The notes beneath the pieces are model-generated. The model searched no databases. It saw only the letters and a list, made by a program, of their open reading frames with translations, and was not told the DNA's origin. A DNA stretch of 8,299 nucleotides from a bacterium (GTDB lineage: Bacteria; Auribacterota; UBA3054; B51-G9), in the NCBI GenBank assembly GCA_029939815.1, contig JAOZSF010000067.1:1-8299 (forward strand), given 5' to 3'. Each line of letters begins with the position of its first letter. The first letter of the stretch is position 1. Shown piece after piece: positions 4,183-8,299 of the stretch. The position numbers and the translations under genes are program-made.

Positions 4183-6510
4183 ATGAAAACTATTAAAAAC
4201 GAAAATATATTCTTCCTCGGCGTGGACATCGGTTCCACTACTTTTAAAGCTGTACTGCTTACCCCAAAAGGTAAAGTCCATCATACAGTCTATACCAGAA
4301 CTAAACCAATGCCTGACGCTATTCTCAGTTGTTCAGGTGAATGCCATAAATGCGGTCGATGCAACCTCGGCGCAATAAGCAAGACAATTGATGATTTCCT
4401 CGCCTCTGCGGGAATTGATAGAGAAAATGTTGCCTGTACGATTACTACTGGAAGTCAAATAGTTGATGGACTTGTTGACTTTATAAAATATGACGCTTAT
4501 GTTAGCGAGATTTCCGCTCATGTCGCAGGCGCACGCCATTATTATCCTGATGTTAAATGTATTCTTGATGTTGGCGGTCAAGACAGTAAAGCGATACTTT
4601 TTGACGAAGATATGCAGATGTGGATGTCAAAAATGAGTGGAATCTGTGCGGCGGGAACCGGAGCTTTTCTTGACAGTGTTGCTGCAAAACTTAATGTGCC
4701 TGTAGAAGATATGGATGAGAAAGTTAACTACGATTCTAAATTACAGGTTTCTTCAATTTGTGCCGTTCTTAGCGCGACATCTGTTAATAAATTTAAAAAC
4801 AGGTATCCCCTTGGCGATATTATTGGTGCGGCTTGCAGAGCACAGGCAAGAACAGTTATGTCCGGAGTTGGCGAACTCTTTCTTGATTATAAAGGTCCTA
4901 TTGTTTTTCAGGGCGGTGTCGCGTCAAATAATGCCGTTGGGTATTATTTAAAAGAAATCACAAATAATGAAATCATTATTCCTGAATTCCATCAGGTTAT
5001 GGGCGCTCTTGGTGCAGCTTGCCTTGCTGCGGAACTTTATGAGAAGAAAAAGAAAAAAGATGCGAGTTATGAAGAAAAAAGTGTGTTTAAAGTCGGTGTT
5101 GATGAATTGCAGCAGATTATAGAATCTGTTGGCGGAACTCCTCTTGCAAAAAAGCTTGGCGGACTTAAGAATAAACTTTTCGTTCATAAATCTGATAACG
5201 GACTTGAAAAAATCGGCATTCCAAGTATTAAACAAGTCAAGGACGCTATTGGTGATGTTCATCTTATTCGCGAATTCACGGATATTTTTGATAAAGTTGT
5301 TTTGAGAAAACCGGCTACAGATAAAGGATATTTCAAAAAATCTATCGCTATGAGAGCAAATATAACTCGGCGGGAACTCTTTTCAAGAAATAGAGACGTT
5401 CCAATGGTTTGGAGAAATCTTTTCTATCCTCCGGAAATCCTTAACGCTTTCGGTGCCAGAACAGTTACTCTTGAAACTTATGCCGCCTTTAGAGCGCGTA
5501 ACCCTAAAAAACTTCAGCAATGCTTTGACAGAGCCGCTTCAAAAGGATATTCGGCTGAAACATGCTCTTTCCTGCGCGTTCTTGAAGGAGATGAAAAACT
5601 TCCAACACCTGATTTCGCGGTTACAACTACAGAGCCATGCCAGCAAGGCGAAAGGATTTTTGCTGATCTTGTCAGGGATTATAATCTTGAAAATAAATAT
5701 TATACGCTTCACACACCCTATAAGCTTAGCGAACACTCTGTCGAACAATTGGCCGGCGGGCTGAGAGAATCTGTTAAAGAAATGGAAAAAGCATTTGGTT
5801 ATAAACTTGAACATGATAAACTGGCTGAAGCATGTGAATTTTCAAATCAAGCACGTGAATATGCTATGCAAGCTAACGAAATCAGATTTACAAGTCCACC
5901 ACTTATTCACGGCAGTGATGCAATATTAAACGCGCTTGTCTTTTCTCCGGGCTGGGGAAAACCTGAGTTCGTAGAACTTCAGAAAACTTTCCGCGATGAG
6001 TTGATCGAAAGAAAAAAAGAAGTCGAATTATACACAAATATTGAAGATACTCACAGACTTGTATGGCTTCATCTTCCACCGTTTTACAGCAAAAAATTGA
6101 TGAATTTCATTGAAGTAACTAACAATGCACCAATAGTTTACGAAGAAGTTAATCATGTTGGGTGGGATATTCTAGATGTAAATGATCCATATGTAAGTCT
6201 CGCAAAAAGAATCTTAACCGTTGGCTTTCTAGATCCGGAACTCAGAGTGAAAAAAATCGCCGCCAGCGCTGCTCATGCAAAATTTACAGGATGTGTTCTT
6301 TATAATCACATGTTTGGAAGATGTTCAATGGCAGACAGTAGTTTTATTAAACACTTGAAAGAAGAATTAAAAAAAGTTAAAGTCCCTCTCCTGGTCCTCG
6401 ACGGCGATTGCTTAGATGAAACTACAGATCCTTGCAGCACATACACAAAAGTAAGCGCGTTTGTTGAATCTTTGAATACAAAACGATTTGACAGCATGTT
6501 CGGAAAATAG
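4183..6510 (+). CDS. fused ATP-dependent activase and 2-hydroxyacyl-CoA dehydratase-type protein
   Basis: This 775-residue protein joins two functions usually on separate chains. Residues about 10-286 are a BadF/BadG/BcrA/BcrD (HgdC-like) activase: GVDIGSTTFKAVLL (13-26) and DVGGQDSKAI (129-138) form the ATP site. Cys155 in CAAGTG and Cys193 in SSICAV match the two ligands of the cluster shared by the activase dimer. Residues about 386-760 match the dehydratase D-type (HgdA/B, BcrB/C) fold: PPEILNAFGA (416-425), Cys461, Cys486 and Cys714 as likely cluster ligands, and a C-terminus with VPLLVLDGD (734-742) and KVSAFVESL (756-764). In this family the activase hydrolyses ATP to drive one electron into the partner cluster, enabling radical dehydration or a related hard reduction, normally under strict anaerobiosis. 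An insert with Cys50, 54, 57 and 60 is extra. No second dehydratase subunit or CoA-transferase is nearby, so the substrate is unknown. The start is set by the ATP motif; no Shine-Dalgarno. Confidence 0.85.
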   Translation: MKTIKNENIFFLGVDIGSTTFKAVLLTPKGKVHHTVYTRTKPMPDAILSCSGECHKCGRCNLGAISKTIDDFLASAGIDRENVACTITTGSQIVDGLVDFIKYDAYVSEISAHVAGARHYYPDVKCILDVGGQDSKAILFDEDMQMWMSKMSGICAAGTGAFLDSVAAKLNVPVEDMDEKVNYDSKLQVSSICAVLSATSVNKFKNRYPLGDIIGAACRAQARTVMSGVGELFLDYKGPIVFQGGVASNNAVGYYLKEITNNEIIIPEFHQVMGALGAACLAAELYEKKKKKDASYEEKSVFKVGVDELQQIIESVGGTPLAKKLGGLKNKLFVHKSDNGLEKIGIPSIKQVKDAIGDVHLIREFTDIFDKVVLRKPATDKGYFKKSIAMRANITRRELFSRNRDVPMVWRNLFYPPEILNAFGARTVTLETYAAFRARNPKKLQQCFDRAASKGYSAETCSFLRVLEGDEKLPTPDFAVTTTEPCQQGERIFADLVRDYNLENKYYTLHTPYKLSEHSVEQLAGGLRESVKEMEKAFGYKLEHDKLAEACEFSNQAREYAMQANEIRFTSPPLIHGSDAILNALVFSPGWGKPEFVELQKTFRDELIERKKEVELYTNIEDTHRLVWLHLPPFYSKKLMNFIEVTNNAPIVYEEVNHVGWDILDVNDPYVSLAKRILTVGFLDPELRVKKIAASAAHAKFTGCVLYNHMFGRCSMADSSFIKHLKEELKKVKVPLLVLDGDCLDETTDPCSTYTKVSAFVESLNTKRFDSMFGK
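4330..4362 (+). other. four-cysteine insert in the activase domain (C-x3-C-x2-C-x2-C)
   Basis: Codons 50-60 of the fusion gene encode CSGECHKCGRC, with cysteines at residues 50, 54, 57 and 60. The segment lies between the second strand of the ASKHA fold and the following helix. As I recall it, classical HgdC has no cysteines at this place. The spacing would suit an additional iron-sulfur cluster or a zinc site; which one cannot be told from sequence. Confidence 0.75.
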
Positions 6511-6513
6511 AGA

Positions 6514-6534
6514 TTTGAAGCTTGAAACTTGAAA
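6514..6534. repeat. 7-bp tandem repeat CTTGAAA, 3 copies
   Basis: TTTGAAG (6514-6520), CTTGAAA (6521-6527) and CTTGAAA (6528-6534) lie head to tail, starting three bases after the stop of the fusion gene. This is the same style of short-word intergenic repeat seen at the other gaps, again with its own unit. Confidence 0.75.
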
Positions 6535-6541
6535 TTTTACA

Positions 6542-6554
6542 GTCAATTATTGAC
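6542..6554. repeat. 13-bp perfect palindrome GTCAATTATTGAC
   Basis: GTCAAT (6542-6547) and ATTGAC (6549-6554) are exact inverted copies around one T. It lies 62 bases before the hydrolase start. The right arm begins a TTGACC that could be a -35 element (6550-6555), but no good -10 follows at 16-18 bases. It is a plausible operator; an RNA hairpin role is unlikely because the stem is weak. Confidence 0.45.
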
Positions 6555-6616
6555 CGTTCGGTTTCTTGTCGTTTGGTCTGCTGCGCCTGTAACGCAATAT
6601 TAAACCAACCAAAAAA

Positions 6617-8251
6617 ATGAAATTTCTAACCACACTTTGTCTCTTCCTTATCATGGCTGAACTTTCCTCTTGTGCGACCCCTCAACTACCGGATAATTAT
6701 TCTTTTCAAACTACCAATGTTATCGCACAGGACGGAACCGCACTCGGCACCGATCTTTATCTTCCCAAAAAGAAGGGTAAGTTTCCAACTGTCCTCGCGC
6801 GAACACCTTATGACAAAAATTTTGACGCTATTTTACCGATAGTAAAGCCGTTTCTTGATCAGGGATTTGCGGTGGTGATTCAGGATTGCCGCGGGCGACT
6901 TACTTCTAAAGGAGAATTTTTCCCGTTCGTTGACGAAAGAAAAGACGGGCTTGATACCGTTAAATGGATTAAAAAACAAAAATGGTCAAACGGGAAAATC
7001 GGCGGCTTTGCAGGAAGTTATAACGGTTATACACAAATCGCTATTGCTGATGTCCTTGATGTCGCGACTTTACACGTTACCGGTGGAAATACTTATAAAA
7101 TAATTTATCCTTACGGAATTTTTTCACCGAAAACCGTTTTCTCGTGGGGCTTTATGATGGACACTCCACAAAAAGAATACAATATCAATAAAGCTTATAA
7201 AATTCTCCCGCTTTCATCAGCGGCCATAAAATCTTATGGAAAAACAAATAAGTTTATTGCAGAGTATCTTAAACATGAAAAATATGATGACTTTTGGGAA
7301 AAACAAAATGTCAGCAAATATATTAAATGTCCTTCCCTTTTTATGGCAGGATGGTATGATATGTTTATTGGTCCGCAATTTGACGATTTTCTGGCTCTTG
7401 ATAAAAAAACAGAGGAAAAATGCAGAATGGTTGTCGGACCTTGGTGTCACGGGAATCAGGTTCTTGAAAAAGAGTACGGCGGGGAAGAAAAAACTGGAAA
7501 CAGGGAATTGCTTAATTATCAGTATCTTATCGCCGCTTTGAAAGGTCAAAATACAGATAAACTTTTTACCTCACCATACAAAAATAAGAAGTACAACCTT
7601 TTCATTATGGAAAGAAATGAGTACATCGGCAGCGATATCTGGCCGCCAAAAGAAACGGCATTAATAAAATTTTATTTACATAGCGGAAAGCAACTTTCAA
7701 CTAAAATCCGGAAGAAAAACGAGACGCTGAAATATACTTATGATCCGGCTGACCCGTTCCCAAGTCTCGGCGGAAGTATCTTCGGCGAAGATGTTGGCCC
7801 TGCCGACCAGTCATCAACAACATCCCGCACAGACCAGCTTATTTTTGATATGGAAATAAAAAACAAGCCCTTGACACTTCTCGGCCCTATAAATGCTGAG
7901 TTATTTGTTGAAACCGATGCGAAAGAGACGGATTTTTTTGTGAGCGTTCAGGATGTTTTTCCTAAAAAAGGCCCGATAGTGAATATACAAACAGGTGGCG
8001 CAAAATTTATTCCGAAAAATAAAAATAAACCGGGAAAATTAAAAATTAAAATCTGGCCTACCGGTTATCAAATTAACCCGGGTCATAAATTGAGAATTGT
8101 AATCACATCAAGCTGTTTCCCCGCTTTTAACAGGAATTTAAATACCGGAGAACCGATATATTCAGCCAAGAAAATGGTGAAAGCACATCAGAAAATATTT
8201 GTCGGAAAAGAATTCCCTTCTTCGGTTAGTCTTCCGGTTTACAATAAATAG
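6617..8251 (+). CDS. CocE/NonD-type (peptidase S15-like) alpha/beta-hydrolase lipoprotein
   Basis: The 544-residue protein starts with a signal peptide ending in the lipobox LSSC (16-19), so Cys19 is the likely lipidated residue. Residue 20 is Ala, not Asp, which in E. coli-like systems would allow passage to the outer membrane. The CocE/X-Pro dipeptidyl-peptidase signatures are intact: RTPYDK (62-67), QDCRGRLTSKGEF (89-101), the nucleophile elbow GGFAGSYNG with Ser134, GWYDMF with Asp248, and GPWCHG with His278. The C-terminal part (about 345-544) fits the jelly-roll domain of the family, ending with INPGHKLRIVITSS (486-499). Length is typical. Members hydrolyse esters or amides such as acylated compounds or X-Pro peptides; the substrate here cannot be told. 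It follows the activase-dehydratase gene by 106 bases in the same direction and may have its own promoter. The start is fixed by the signal peptide; no Shine-Dalgarno, only an A-run before ATG. Confidence 0.9.
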   Translation: MKFLTTLCLFLIMAELSSCATPQLPDNYSFQTTNVIAQDGTALGTDLYLPKKKGKFPTVLARTPYDKNFDAILPIVKPFLDQGFAVVIQDCRGRLTSKGEFFPFVDERKDGLDTVKWIKKQKWSNGKIGGFAGSYNGYTQIAIADVLDVATLHVTGGNTYKIIYPYGIFSPKTVFSWGFMMDTPQKEYNINKAYKILPLSSAAIKSYGKTNKFIAEYLKHEKYDDFWEKQNVSKYIKCPSLFMAGWYDMFIGPQFDDFLALDKKTEEKCRMVVGPWCHGNQVLEKEYGGEEKTGNRELLNYQYLIAALKGQNTDKLFTSPYKNKKYNLFIMERNEYIGSDIWPPKETALIKFYLHSGKQLSTKIRKKNETLKYTYDPADPFPSLGGSIFGEDVGPADQSSTTSRTDQLIFDMEIKNKPLTLLGPINAELFVETDAKETDFFVSVQDVFPKKGPIVNIQTGGAKFIPKNKNKPGKLKIKIWPTGYQINPGHKLRIVITSSCFPAFNRNLNTGEPIYSAKKMVKAHQKIFVGKEFPSSVSLPVYNK

Positions 8252-8299
8252 TCGCCCTTTATCCATAATATTGGTCGCTGATTACCAAAATTAACCGGT
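8252..8299. other. short trailing intergenic sequence
   Basis: The last 48 bases after the hydrolase stop show no start of a convincing gene, no strong hairpin with a T-run, and no repeat like those in the other gaps. Confidence 0.5.

Noticed and set aside
4183..6510. Actin-like or sugar-kinase function for the N-terminal ASKHA domain
   Set aside because: The CAAGTG and SSICAV cysteines and the fused dehydratase domain identify the activase branch specifically.
7217..7549. Open frames on both strands inside the hydrolase gene
   Set aside because: They lie within the coding region that carries the Asp248 and His278 motifs, and have no family features of their own.

Overview
This is an AT-rich bacterial window with five confidently recognised protein genes, one short TPR frame and compact intergenic gaps, none longer than about 260 bases. 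No rRNA, tRNA, CRISPR array, transposase or phage gene was seen. The gene mix suggests a Gram-negative-type anaerobe: an ExbD-type protein, a TonB-like N-terminus, an exported lipoprotein hydrolase and an oxygen-sensitive 2-hydroxyacyl-CoA dehydratase-type protein. DUF4159 beside ExbD, near-absent Shine-Dalgarno sites and gaps filled with short repeat words remind me of Planctomycetota (Phycisphaerae-like) or related PVC bacteria. That placement is an inference of low to moderate confidence.

Layout. 1-158 is a gap built from short tandem words; it may include the tail of an upstream gene. 159-602 (+) is exbD-like. Three bases later, 606-1808 (+) encodes a hybrid: a TonB-like N-terminus (membrane anchor with S-x3-H, then a Pro/Lys-rich linker) carrying a DUF4159 domain in place of the TonB C-terminal domain. 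This pair probably belongs to a larger ExbB/ExbD operon extending left of the window. A convergent gap (1809-1934) separates it from a minus-strand cluster transcribed from about 3960: a GT-C (family 39-like) membrane glycosyltransferase, a short TPR frame that overlaps its 3' end in the +1 frame, and a DUF47/PhoU-like protein. A divergent intergenic region (3925-4182) holds a good sigma70-like promoter facing each way.

4183-6510 (+) encodes a 775-residue single-chain fusion of an ATP-dependent activase (HgdC/BadF/BcrA type) and a 2-hydroxyacyl-CoA dehydratase D-type subunit. Its activase domain carries a four-cysteine insert that I do not recognise from classical activases. 6617-8251 (+) encodes a CocE/X-Pro dipeptidase-type alpha/beta-hydrolase lipoprotein with an intact Ser-Asp-His triad.

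How the genes may work together. ExbD and the TonB-like/DUF4159 protein look like parts of one proton-motive-force-driven envelope machine. The fused activase/dehydratase looks like a self-contained radical-enzyme module for anaerobic acyl-CoA chemistry or a related difficult reduction. The minus-strand cluster and the hydrolase have no clear functional tie to these. The two points most worth pursuing are the TonB-like/DUF4159 hybrid and the Cys-insert activase-dehydratase fusion.
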